64,000 bases of DNA from Alitta virens (taxonomy: Eukaryota > Annelida > Polychaeta > Phyllodocida > Nereididae), in the NCBI GenBank assembly GCA_932294295.1, contig OW028580.1:32124136-32188135 (forward strand), in the 5' to 3' direction. Numbering within the stretch: the stretch's first letter is position 1; each line of letters starts with the position of its first letter. A program made the position numbers and the translations under genes. Shown piece after piece: positions 47,880 to 58,396 of this stretch. The notes beneath the pieces are model-generated. The model made no database searches. It had not been told where the DNA came from and saw nothing but the letters and a program-made list of their open reading frames with translations.

Positions 47880-48273
47880 ACTCTGTGTCTATCACTCATG
47901 ACTTGTACAGTGAAATATGACAATTAAGCCCTTCCACCTGGGAAGACTGGTTTTCAAAAATGTGTAAACCACCATATGCAGATATGACGTTTTTGCAAAA
48001 ATGTGTGGATTGCATTAGTTTTCAAAGAATACTGAGTCTACAACATACCCCGCACTCCGCGCATGTACATATCACCAACGATCTGAACTAAGAGGTTTTT
48101 TAACCTGTTTTCAGTAAACTACATTACATTACATGTAATAAGCAAAATATAAGACTTTAATGCATGAGTTATAAGATTGTCATAAAGATGTCTTCTTGCA
48201 TGTTATTGAAGAAGATTGTCATTAAAACTGTGTCACTTGAATGTTATTGTTTATTTTGTTGTTTTATAATCAA

Positions 48274-48279
48274 AATAAA
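48274..48279 (+). terminator. candidate poly(A) signal after the alternative exons
   Basis: AATAAA about 395 bases after the TGA at 47879. If the two exons above are used, this would end their transcript. Confidence 0.35.
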
Positions 48280-49074
48280 TTTGTGAGAGAAAAATGATTT
48301 GCATCGTTTGTTATTTGATCATAATGAGATCTGTCACATAATATTATTATATCATTTATCATACATATTATATGAGTAGTAATTTAAACCTTTGAAAAAT
48401 ATGTTTGAATATTAGTCTGATATAAGAAGATAATGTTATGCAATCTTTCCAAGAAGCTCCTTCAACATTTTGCAAAATATAAATAAGGTCTGACTAATGT
48501 TTTCAGCTTCTTCGGTAAATATCGGCATCATGTTGGTAACTAATATATTGACTAACATTTGTGAAAGCTTGATCAAATTTTAGGAAAATCTTATGATATA
48601 ATATTTGGCTAATGTCAGAATAACCTTAATCAAACATCGTGAAAATGTTAGGTAAACCTTAAATTCTAATATTTTAGGAAATATTAAGATGATATTATGA
48701 AACTAATAGTTGAAAATATTATGGATAAGGTCCAAATCAGATAATAACTGTCCACATTTTAACCTTATATAATATTCTCATCAACAGGGCACCACCTTAT
48801 TGAGTTGATTTTAACAAGGGTTTACTCATTTTATCCATGCACCCTGCCCTTCTTGACAACTACGTTTAAAACACCATAAAAATCCTGATTTAAGGGGCGG
48901 ACAACCCATTTTGTACCACCCCTCCCCCCAGTGCAATTTTGCATTATGTACGCCATTGTACAAATCCTCAAGTACAACAGTTAGCTGTTGCGCTGCACTG
49001 GGATTGGTCATTAGCCAGAAAGTGGGCGGGCCTGCAATTGCGTCACCAGCGTCAATTCTAGCGATCTGACTTAA
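48280..49074. other. no gene seen; repeat at right end
   Basis: AT-rich DNA containing several gtctgactaatgtt- and aatattatg-like phrases at 48480-48760. 48890-49020 matches 12001-12120 inverted. Confidence 0.3.
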
Positions 49075-49642
49075 GCCCCTTTCACACTTAGCCAGTTTTG
49101 CCTTAGTGAACCCGTAGTATAACATAACGGTGACGTAATGTGCTTCCCGGCTTCAACCCGACGGCTACCCACCGATACCCGGCGACACACGCCGGGTGAC
49201 TCCTGGAACCTGTGGCCAAGCCGGGAAACCCGGGCCCGGTAGCCAGAAGAGCCATGCTTGCATGGCTCATCCGTGGCAAACTCCCGGGTGTCCAAACAGT
49301 CCAAAAAGCCAGCGGGTTACCCGTGGAAGCCGGCGGGTTACCCGTGGAAGCCGGCGGGTTACCCGTGGAAGCCGGCGGGTTACCTGTAGAACCCGGCGAG
49401 TTATCTGTCCCTAATTTTACTCATAGTAAAACCGGCGGCTTGTTTAGGGGTTCTACTACCCGTCGACTTACTTCTAGGACCTGTAGAACTCGTCGAGTGA
49501 CCCGTAGAACCCACCGAGTCACCCGTAGAACCCGCCAAGTAACCCGTAGAACCCGCCGAGTCACCTGAAAAAAGCTGTTGCATAACCGTTATGTAGTACT
49601 ACGGGTTCACTACGGCAAAACCGGCTAAGTGTGAAAGGGGCT
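49075..49642. mobile_element. PIF/Harbinger-family MITE with TTA duplication
   Basis: Inverted ends agcccctttcacacttagcc and ggctaagtgtgaaaggggct are flanked by TTA on both sides (49072-49074 and 49643-49645), the target duplication typical of PIF/Harbinger. The subterminal ttttgcc-tagtgaacccgta matches the 4.87 kb element at 52.8 kb. The interior holds tandem units of about 21 bp (gccggcgggttacccgtgga) and no gene. Confidence 0.85.
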
Positions 49643-49883
49643 TTACAGACTTACTTGTACGTTTTATTAATATAAACTTTGGCAGTTTTCATCCAATTCT
49701 TGAAATTCAAACATTTGCTGAAAGCTAATCATGTCGTTTATCTGCACACTTCACAAATCAATTAGATATATTGTAGATGGAGTGCAAATTTCGCGTGAAT
49801 CGTTATAGGGAAAAATAATAGCTGTATAAAGTATACATTTTTATTGACACTTAGACAGGGTTTCTTTGGTACAAATCAATTAA

Positions 49884-49940
49884 ACAATGGTTACATTGTG
49901 AGACATGAGATATGAACACCCTAAATATTATGTATAGCTT
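49884..49940. mobile_element. left-end fragment of the ACAATGGTTACAT MITE family
   Basis: caatggttacattgtgagac and atgagatatgaacaccct match the end of the element at 10767-10896. No right end follows. Confidence 0.6.
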
Positions 49941-49967
49941 GGCCAAAACCCACAGGGAAGGCTGAGA

Positions 49968-50890
49968 ATGCTCATGAGACTCCGCGCAGGTATGGAGGGT
50001 CAAGCAGGCCTATGGGCACTCAAAGCGATTGCCCTTGTGATTTACGGAGGATGGACATCTGCGCTGATAATGTCAAGAAGGTTGGCCTGGAGGTCCTGCA
50101 CCAGCTGGAAATGGGTTCTAGGGGGGGGGGGGGGGGCATTAAGCGCCGCAGACGACTGCCAGGCCTCTGTGAAGTTGAGACTTCATGGACACGATATGAG
50201 ATCTCTGGTGGATACCGGGGCAGCACGCATGGTGCTTTGGCACAGGGAATTTATGGAGATTAGCAGGACAATGGGGAGACTTCCAATGTTAAGGGCCTCC
50301 CGAGGATTGATGGGAGTTACTGGACATGAACTCAAGGTATGTGGGGTTACTCAGATGAGGGAGGATGACCTGGGAGCCCTGGAAATGATTGTGGTGGACA
50401 GAATATCGCATCAAGCAATCCTGGGGAGAAACGTGTATGTGTGTGTGTGATTAGGGCTTTACGTCCTGTATTTCTGCACCAGTTGGGCTAATTCAGACAG
50501 GCAGAGACCATGGCAATGAGACGAAGGATGAAACAGCCATCCAACTTAGGCTCGACTGGGAATCAAACCCGGGACCCAGCGGTTGGAAGCTCAGAGCGCT
50601 ACCTCTGAGCTAGGCCCCCGCCCTAAGGGGAGAGACGTAATGTGGCTCTAAGGAGCCCACATAGACTATAAAAAAGGAGTGTTGAGATGGCGCAGATCTG
50701 ATCTCACCTTGATCCATGCTCCCAGACAATGCCAAGAAGCAGGAATCATGGAGCTGACGGATGGGGGAGGTCGTACTGCTAAGGAGCAAAGAGCAGTGGT
50801 GGAGATATTGGAGTGCATGCAACAGAATCCAGACCCATTTAGTGCTTCTGGGCAACGCTTAAGACGCCATAAAGAGATAGAGGTGTGATG
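49968..50890 (+). mobile_element. retropepsin-like fragment of an LTR-type element, split by a SINE
   Basis: The frame ending at 50450 has an aspartic protease signature: SLVDTGAARMVL (the DTG/DTGA active site), then GVTGHELKVCGV and, about 80 residues later, ILGRN, the second conserved protease motif. After the SINE at 50435-50626 the sequence resumes with GRDVMWL and GAHIDYKKGVLRWRRSD, as expected just after a Gypsy-type protease. No reverse transcriptase, integrase or LTR is recognised nearby. It is a decayed remnant. Confidence 0.65.
50435..50626 (-). mobile_element. tRNA-derived SINE (family A), best-preserved copy
   Basis: Read on the minus strand the head has an A box tagctcagaggtagcgctct and a B box gggtttgattcccag, in the order and spacing of a tRNA. 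The tail is gcagaaatacaggacgtaaa. It is flanked by a 12 bp duplication with one mismatch (ggggagaaacgt at 50423-50434, ggggagagacgt at 50627-50638) inside the protease gene. Confidence 0.88.
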
Positions 50891-51319
50891 GCTGCAGATG
50901 GCTGCAGATGGCCATCACTGATTACAGTCTCATCTGAACAATGAGAAGGTCATTTCTAGAGACAGGGGATCCATCGCTGGACCATGGCCAGCTGGTCAGA
51001 TTGTACTCCTCTGCTTGATCTTGATCCTGACGGCCGAAGGGGATCAAGGGTGGATGGATCTTCCTGTCCTAATGACTATGCATGCTCCAGGGAGGTGGAG
51101 TTAATGAGGAGAGGAGAAGGTCTGATTGCCTACCACCTGTCTTGTGTGACCAAGTGGACTGTGGGGAATGAGTTAATGCATGGATGAGTTTGGCCATTGT
51201 GTGGCTTTTGAGTTAATGGATGGTTGCCCTTGGTTGCACAGTTGTGGGGGGTGTGCTTGGACACAGATGAGGGAATTGATTGATGATTGGAAGTGATATA
51301 CAATATGAGATGGGAATGT
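50891..51319. other. no gene seen; probably continuation of the LTR-element remnant
   Basis: Higher G+C than usual and partly open on the plus strand, but with stops and no recognised domain. Likely more of the remnant at 49968-50890. Confidence 0.3.
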
Positions 51320-52612
51320 TGACATACAATATGAAGTGACATAAAATAGTAGATATTTACAAATATACAAATGTACAAAGTCATACACACATAAAAGCAG
51401 TTTTGTCAATGTGCCGCCAGCCACTCAGTTCCACGAAACATTAAATTACTATTTATATAAAACATTTATATTTTACTGACTAATGTTAATGCTACCTGTT
51501 AGTGTTCTTAGTTGTTAATATTTGTAAGAATTGCTCAGTTGGATCAAAAATAGTAGAGCCCTCAACGTATTTACAAGCAATTTGGAATAAGTTTAAGCAA
51601 ATATCATTCCATTTTTTACACATCATTAAATAATGAAACTCATCTTCTACTTGGTTTAGATTGCATTTTTCACAAATTCTTTCATCTGCAGGAACGTAAG
51701 GACGTTTGTGTCCGCCTAATTCAATATTGAGGTTGTGTGAGTTTAGTCTAAAACATGCTATATTACAATAGACGGATTTGGGTAGGGTGTAATTCAGATA
51801 GTTCTTTATTCGAATATCATTCTTGAAGGTTTTGTATGTTCTGAGTTTTGGGTTTAGCGTACTATCATTTATATCAGTGAGCATCTTAGTATGAGCCTTT
51901 TCAAACAAGGATAAAATGTGCGTGTTTATGCTGGAATTGTCAGAATCTGTATCTAGAGTTTCTGTGACTTTATAAAGTCTTGTAAGCCAGTAAGGAACAC
52001 CTCTTTGATGTAACTTAGTCTAAATGTCATAACCGCTACGCAAGAGCAAGGGGCATGTATTTGATCTAGCCTGCCTAGAAATTTGATTGATGAAGCATGT
52101 TGTCTGTATATCAGTGGAAATCTACCTGTATCAGCCAAAATGGCAAGTGTTGAAGTTTGACACCTAGCACTGGGCAGATTTTTTGGAAACAAACTTGTAT
52201 TTTCTCAAGAGCTTCAATTTGCTTCTCTCGGAACCATATTTCACTATTGCATTCAAGTATAGGTAATATATATGTGTGTCAAATATTTTGATACTCATTT
52301 TGCTTGTAGATAGTCAACTGTAGTTGTGCTTGGGTTGTCAAATGCTCATACATTACTTCGTGTATGTTGCTAGAATTATAAATTACATGACCCAAATATT
52401 TGTATGAATTAACTATATCTAATTTCTCATTTTCAATAATGAAATCATGATTATCTTGGGCTGTACATTTGCCAGATTTACAAAAGATCATAACTTTGCT
52501 CCTCTGAGAGTTAATTATTAGATGCCACTTTCTACAATAAGCTTCAAGATCTTTTAATAGATTCGGCATTCCATCAGCACTTTCTGAAATAAGCTGTCTA
52601 GCTAACAATTAT
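51320..52612 (-). mobile_element. LINE 3' portion, copy 2
   Basis: Homologous to copy 1 at 44826-46262 over most of its length (gacatacaatatgaagtgac at 51322; CEKCNLNQVEDEFHYLMMC). It reaches further into the reverse transcriptase: LKDLEAYCRKWHLIINSQRS and YKYLGHVIY at 52.4-52.6 kb, the segment after the catalytic loop. Several frameshifts. The upstream end abuts an (AT)n run at 52613-52634, as in copy 1. Confidence 0.75.
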
Positions 52613-53272
52613 CTCTATATATATATATATATATTCTAGTTGTATTGTATTGTATTGTATCTTATTGTGTCAGTTCAACTAGACTTAGTCTGAAGTATGA
52701 TAAATATGATAAATGATTGACATTAAAATCTTCTGCAAACAATATCCACTGGATATGTGCATGTGATCCCTCAGTGACCTGCTAAAGTGATGACCAACCC
52801 TCTTCAAATAGGGCTAAAGCCACTGTCACACGATCCGGTTTTGCCGTAGTGAACCCGTAGTATTACGCAATAGTTGCGGAAATCGCTTCCCGGCTCCAAG
52901 CCGGCGGCCCCAAAGTGGGCACCCGGGGATACCCGGGGATACCCGGCAGGCACCCGTGGGACCCTTGGCTAAGCCGGGAAACCCGGCCCCGGTAGCCGGT
53001 TGTGCCATGCTTGCAAAAAAAATACCCGTGGAAGCCGGCGGGTGACCCGTAGAACCCGCGAATTATCTGTCCCTAATTTCACCCTTTAGTAAAGCCGGCG
53101 GCTTGTTGAGGGGTTCTACGGTTAACCCAGCGGCTTCCACGGTTAACCCGGCGGCTTTTACGGTTAACCCGCCGGCTTCCACGGTTAACCCGCCGGCTTG
53201 CATAGCAAGCAATCGTGTTTGCCCAGTGTCATCCTGTGTGGATCCAATATGACGCAATGAGCTGGGTTTATT

Positions 53273-54784
53273 ATGTCTTCACAGCGGGGTACGCTATCCA
53301 GGCAGTATATAAAGATTGACCAGTGGCTATCAGATCATTCGGCATCTTGCTACCATATTGAGAAGACCAAGAATACACCGCTCCAGAAAATATATTTTAT
53401 CATGCTGATGAAAAAGATTACTGCACCAAGGACCAGGACAACTGCAGTTCCTGCTGAGGATACAGAAAAATTGCTTTCTTCACATCAACCCAGCGATGAT
53501 GAAGTATCTTCTGCTTCATCAAAGAAGAAGAGTGCTCTTCCTGTGAAGGAGAAGATGGCGAAGAAGTCTGCACCTGCCAAGCGGACTGTACCTGCCAAGT
53601 GGACTGTACCTGACAAGCGGACTGTACCTGCCAAGGGACCTGAGAAGAGACAAAAAATTGCCACGAGGTCATCCTCAGATGCTGCCAGCACGGATGAGTC
53701 CCAGAAGTCTGCTGCTCCTCTTTTGCGTCTTCGTGCTCCTGCGCCTGCTCCTGCACCTGTGCTTGCACCTTCTCCTGCGCCTGCTCTTTCTCCTGCTTGC
53801 TCTGCAGGTCCTGCATCACCTGTTCCCTCAGTTAGAGGAAATGAGCCTCGGAAGAAGCAGGATAAGCTCTTCCTGCCACACCAGGATGAACAGGAAGTTG
53901 CGGATTGGTACCGGGACAACCCGATATTTTATGACCGGACCTTATCGGATTATAAGGACTAAGGCAAGAAGACGGCCCTCCTTAATGCAATGGCTGCCAA
54001 GTTGAGTGTCCCCTGCACCGGTTTGCAACTCAGGACCTGGCTGGTATCCATCAGGACTAGTGCCGGCAAACTGATGAGGCAGGGGCCATCCGGAACTGCC
54101 AAGAGAAATCCCACAGAGAAAGAACAGTGGATATGTGCCAACTTCGGATTTCTAGTTGACCATATCACCAGAATTCCCAGTCGGCAAGGGAGCAATGTTC
54201 TTGCAAAGAGACTTGGAAAGGACAACAGCAGCAGTGCTGCAGAAGAATCCGGGCCCCAGGAGATTTCTGATGACCCGGATATTTCTATGGATGTCCCCCC
54301 GACTCCTGTCAAGCGTTCCAAGGGCGGCCCCTACAAGAAGCGTAGACAGGAACCCCAGCAGGAACCCCAGCAGGCACCCCACCAGCAAAGACGAATGGAT
54401 GAACTGATGGATTTGGCCAGGAGCTCAACGAGTGCCCTGCAGGCATCTTTTCATCAAATGGCTGCTGCTGCTCCTCCTCCTCCTCCTCCTCCTCCTCCTC
54501 GTCCAGCAGATCTCAACGAAAGGAGAATCCGGGCGATGGGTGATTACATCGTGGCGGAGTGCTTGATGATGGACACGGACACATTTGATGAATTTCATGC
54601 GCAACTGATGCCTATGATTTTTCAATTAAAAGGAAACCTTATGAGGACCAAAAGGCAGCAACAGCAACAGCAACCCCAGCACCAGCAGCAGCACCACCAG
54701 CAGCACCACCAGTTGCAGCACCAGCCGCAGCACCAGCAGCACTTCTTCGCTCCTCCTCCTCCTCCTCCTGGGCTTCAGTCCTGA
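53273..54784 (+). pseudogene. MADF/Myb-SANT-like protein of the PIF/Harbinger element (one internal stop)
   Basis: ATG at 53273. One frame runs to TGA at 54782-54784, interrupted by a single TAA at 53960-53962 (503 codons in all). Order: Lys/Ser/Pro-rich N-terminal region with KRTVPAK-type repeats; Ala-Pro repeats; a MADF/Myb-SANT-like domain at about residues 205-260 (VADWYRDNPIFYDRTLSDYK, then LQLRTWLVSIRTSAGKL) with the stop falling inside it; Gln/Pro-rich part; poly-Pro; and a His/Gln-rich C-terminus. In this superfamily the second protein binds DNA near the ends and helps the transposase enter the nucleus. The subterminal GC-rich repeats are the obvious candidate binding sites; this is inference. 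With the stop, this copy probably does not make the full protein. Confidence 0.8.
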
Positions 54785-54924
54785 GTCCAGAAAAGAATTG
54801 GCCACCTGCAACTACAGCTGGACCTTCTTCACTGCCTCCTTCTGGACCTCCGTCGATGATTTCCGACATGCCGGCCAGTAGCTCAACACCACTGAATATG
54901 AGCCAGTATCTGAACTTGTAGACA

Positions 54925-55884
54925 ACCCCGGCCTTTTTCAAGGCCAAACAACCCCGGCCTTTTTCAAGGCCACCAAATCCTCCCAAAAGAGCACGCCTTG
55001 TGCACATATTTGTGTTAACAATCAATCAAAAAAAAAGTTCCCAAAACCCTCCAAACTTTTCTCTATCTTTGTCCAAAAAATAATAATATTTTAGTCCAAA
55101 ATCAATTTCTTCACATCAAGTAACTTGTTCATATTTCCTTTTGATTAAATCACAATATTTCTTTATTATACACTTGAACTATCTTTCAGTAGATTGCTTA
55201 TTATCACACTTTACTAAAGTTTTCATATTTCTTTAGCAAACAAATTTGTTACTAACTTAATAATTTTGAGCAAAGAAGACACCATTTTTTTTGGTTCAGA
55301 ACTGCCGTGGTTTTTTCTTGTTCAGAAGTGCTGTACTTTTTTTTTTTGTTCAGAAGTGCCATAGTTGTGTCTTGTTCAGAAGTGCCGTATTATTTGTTTT
55401 GCTTCAGAACTGCCGTAGTTTTTTCTGGTATACTGCAATGAAAATAATGAAAGTACGGCACTTCTGAACAAGAAACAACTACGGCACTTCTGAACAAGAA
55501 ACAACTATGGCACTTCTGAACAAGAGAAAAAATACGGCACTTCTGAACAAAAAAAAAAGTACGGCACTTCTGAACAAGAAACAACTATGGCACTTCTGAA
55601 CCAAAAACATTGTGTCTTCTTTGCTTAATATTAGTAACCCTGACACCACCACACTTTAAAAGTTAATTGCAACTTTGTTTCCTAAGGAAATATGAAAACT
55701 TTATTAAACCAAAAAAAAAAAAAATACGGCATTTCTGAACAAACAACGTTGTAACTACGGCACTTCTGAACCAATAAAATATTTTATGTGGGTCAGACAG
55801 GAACTTTTTTTTTTATTACACAAGAAGTGTACATGGTCTGCTCTTTTGGGAGGATTTGGTGGCCTTGAAAAAGGCCGGGGTTGT
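54925..55884. repeat. palindromic centre of the PIF/Harbinger element with arrays of CGGCACTTCTGAAC
   Basis: Outer arms: caaccccggcctttttcaag with ccaccaaatcctcccaaaag at about 54945-54985 pair with cttttgggaggatttggtgg and ccttgaaaaaggccggggtt at about 55846-55882. Inside, units of about 16 bp, gttcagaagtgccgta, occur five times in plus orientation (55294-55420) and about eight times reversed as tacggcacttctgaac (55454-55772), separated by short A- or T-rich spacers. The region lies between the converging 3' ends of the two transposon genes. Confidence 0.8.
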
Positions 55885-55988
55885 TTTGTGGTTTCTTTAT
55901 TATACCATGTCATCTTGCCATGGCACACTTCCTTCCTCTGAATTAACATAGTCTACCAGGTACTGCCGTTGACTCTTGGCTACACCAG

Positions 55989-57244
55989 TCATTGAATGGC
56001 CTCTATAGTTGATGGTGGCATTTCATCAATTTCTCCAGCTGCCCTCCAAGTTCCTGGGGTGATTACATGTGTGACTGGATCTTCCTGGTCCACCATTTTG
56101 TTCTGGGCAGTTGGATACCTTACTCTCATCAGATTGTGGAGGCAGCAGCATGCAAGGACTATGGATTCCACTGTCTTGGTCCTCTGTGGCATGGTAGTCA
56201 GGAGACACCTGAACCTTGCTGAAAGGATCCCAAATGCATTTTCCACAATTCTTCTTGCCCGGGAGAGTCGGTAATTGTATATCCTCTGCTCCTTGGTCAT
56301 GTTTCTTAGGGGCAGTGGCTTCATCAGCCAGGTTTTCAAAGGAAAGGCATCATCTCCGACAATGAAGTAGGGAAGAGGTCTTTCACCAGGAACGATTGGT
56401 TCAGGTGGCAGTAACCCAAGGGTCCCTTCTTCAAGTGCTTCCCTCAGGACTGTCGTGCTAAATACTCCTCCGTCCGATCCAGCTCCGTTAGCTCCACAGT
56501 CTACATTAAGGAACTTGTAGTCAGCATCCACAAGAGCCATGAGTACAATGGAGTGGTATCCCTTGTAGTTGTAGTACACGGAACCACCTTTGGGAGGACA
56601 TTTGATGGCCACATGCTTCCCATCAATGGCTCCAACACAATGAGGAAAGTTCCATCTCGAAAAGAATAGTTCAGCGACTTCTCTCCACTCTTCTGGAGTT
56701 GTGGGGCAGGTCAGGAGTTCATCGGAATACTCTGCAATTATGGCTTCACAGACTTCTCGAATTATCAAGCTGATGGTGCTGTGGGCCACTCTAAAGCCAT
56801 ACATGAGGGACTTGTAGCTGTTTCCTGTTGCCAAATAGCGGAGGGTGATGGCAAGTCTGTGTCCTGGGTCCAAAGCTTCCCTCATACAGCTGTTTTATCT
56901 TTTCTAATCCTATAATCAATTTTGCCAACGATCTCTCGGAAAATGGCTGATTCCATTCTCATAAAGTTGGTATAACTTGCGGTGTCTTCGTGGAACAGTT
57001 CTCTCAGTAGACGATCATAATATCCCATCTGAGGTCTTCTCAACAGCCAAGGTTTCACCCAAACCCTCCTCCTCCTCCTCCTCCTCCTCCTGGCTGCCAG
57101 TTCTCTTTCTTCTTCTCTCTTCCTCTCCTCTTCCTCCTCCTCAGCTAGTGCTTCCATACAAGCAAGTTGTAAAATAAATGTATAATTGGCCTGAGCAGCT
57201 AGTAGTAGCAAGGCTCTATTTCGTTGGGGTTGATGCATGTACAT
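55989..57244 (-). pseudogene. PIF/Harbinger DDE transposase (one frame break)
   Basis: The first frame starts at ATG 57244 and ends TGA at 56882. It holds a Glu/Arg-rich stretch (positions near 57060-57150), then WVKPWLLRRPQMGYYDRLLR and EIVGKIDYRIRKD. The second frame, 56885-55989 (298 codons), overlaps it by four bases (ATGA) in another frame and begins MREALDPGHRLAITLRYLAT. Catalytic landmarks in the second frame: D88 in GAIDGKH, D138 in GSDGGVF, GDD at 177-179 before AFP, and E215 in RRIVENAFGIL, as in the DDE_Tnp_4 nucleases of HARBI1-like transposases. In relatives these two parts form one protein, so the ATGA junction is most likely a frameshift, although a stop-start overlap cannot be excluded. 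Confidence 0.9.
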
Positions 57245-57794
57245 GGTCTTTCCGTATACAGTTTTGGCAAATTCCACGAGATAGCCGCCAGGTTAACCCA
57301 TGGAAGCCGCCAGGCAACCCGTGGAAGCAGCCGGGCAACCCGTGGAAGCCGCCGGGCAACCCGTAGAAGCCGCCGGGCTAACCCTGGAAGCCGTCAACTA
57401 ATTTGCCGTACCCGGCCGTAACCCGTGAAAGCCGGCGGGTAACCCGTGAAAGCCGGCGGGTAACCTGGCAGGTAACCCGTAGAACCCGGCGGTTAACCCG
57501 TAGAACCCGGCGGGTAACCTGTAGAACCCGGCGGGTAACCCGTAGAACCCGGCGGGTAACCGGGCGGGTGCTGCCCCGCCCCTTTTTGCTGCCAGAACCT
57601 GTCGCCAAACCGGCGGAAAGAGCTGTTACATAACCGTTACGTCACTCTATGGGTTCACTACGGCAAAACCGGCTCGTGTGACAGTGGCTTTAGACTTAAC
57701 TGCAGGGACTAGCACCATCACTGTGATTGCATATCGTGAAAAACCGATTATACCTGGATTGGGAAAGGCTTTAATTGCAGGTGGATCTGCTCAA

Positions 57795-57875
57795 CTCCTC
57801 CATTTCATGGCATGGGTTCAAACCTCCAACCTCACGATTAGCAGGCAAATGCCTTGACCACTAGATGAAGACATC
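57795..57875 (-). repeat. tRNA-like SINE head or tRNA relic
   Basis: On the minus strand tctagtggtcaaggcatttg (A-box-like) is followed by ggaggtttgaacccatg (B-box-like) at tRNA spacing. The sequence does not close into a clean cloverleaf by eye, and it lies in repeat-rich DNA, so a SINE head or pseudo-tRNA is more likely than a working tRNA. Confidence 0.45.
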
Positions 57876-58077
57876 TAAATGTTAAATGAATCACAAACTA
57901 CTACTATTGTTTGGAAAATTTACTGTCTGGTAAAATAATAATAACACAGGGTTAACATACATGTAGCGATCTGCATAGATCATTATATATTCAACAAAAT
58001 AAAAGTTCTTAACTAATGTTACAGTAACTTAAATACTACTCTAATTTATGTCATCATAGGGCTATTATATGGTTCTA

Positions 58078-58147
58078 CATAGCCAAATGTGCCATGTGTG
58101 TTTTCCATGCATTGGATAAACGCATGGAAAATACACGGGGCACATTC
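58078..58147. mobile_element. truncated relative of the 10020-10170 MITE
   Basis: Begins right after TA with catagccaaatgtgccatgt, then ggataaacgcatggaaaata, as at 10020-10082, and breaks off after ggggcacatt. No right end is present. Confidence 0.6.
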
Positions 58148-58396
58148 ATTCAAGAGTTGCCAAGAAACAAGTAAACTTACAAATTGAGTTGCATATATAC
58201 TTAGAACTAAGTTAAACCCAAAAATATTAATTAATTATGAAAATATTAAGTTTCAATGCAAGGCACAGTAGTTCAGCTAATAATGAAGCAGTTGAGTATA
58301 TTGTGTACTTCAAATAGTATCATGATGTCAAGTGGCTGGTGTACCTAAAGGTCGGACATTCCAACTGCATGACCCTGATGGATATCAACTGATCAC

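Larger units (their letters stand above)
52818..57689. mobile_element. 4.87 kb PIF/Harbinger DNA transposon carrying both genes
   Basis: Terminal inverted repeats begin agccactgtcacacgatccg and end cggctcgtgtgacagtggct; the similarity continues for about 60 bp (ttttgccgtagtgaacccgt). The flanking trinucleotides are TAA (52815-52817) and TTA (57690-57692), both fitting the family's TWA target but not identical. Tandem units around gccggcgggttacccg lie next to each end (about 52910-53200 and 57290-57565). Two convergent genes are inside: a MADF/Myb-like protein on plus and a DDE transposase on minus, with a palindromic region between their 3' ends. Relatives in this window are 49075-49642 and 30768-30945. 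Confidence 0.92.

Noticed and set aside
49196..49583. Arg/Thr/Gly-rich frames with repeats
   Set aside because: Translations of the tandem repeats in the Harbinger-family MITE.
53418..54005. Long frames overlapping the MADF-like gene on other frames and strand
   Set aside because: Shadows of the GC-rich, repetitive coding sequence; they lack any recognisable domain.
55294..55772. Possible CRISPR-like array (regularly repeated 16 bp units)
   Set aside because: Units are inverted in two blocks, spacers are short A/T tracts, and the array lies inside a eukaryotic DNA transposon.
57378..57633. Arg/Val/Thr-rich frames on both strands
   Set aside because: Translations of the GCCGGCGGGTTACCCG tandem repeats at the transposon end.
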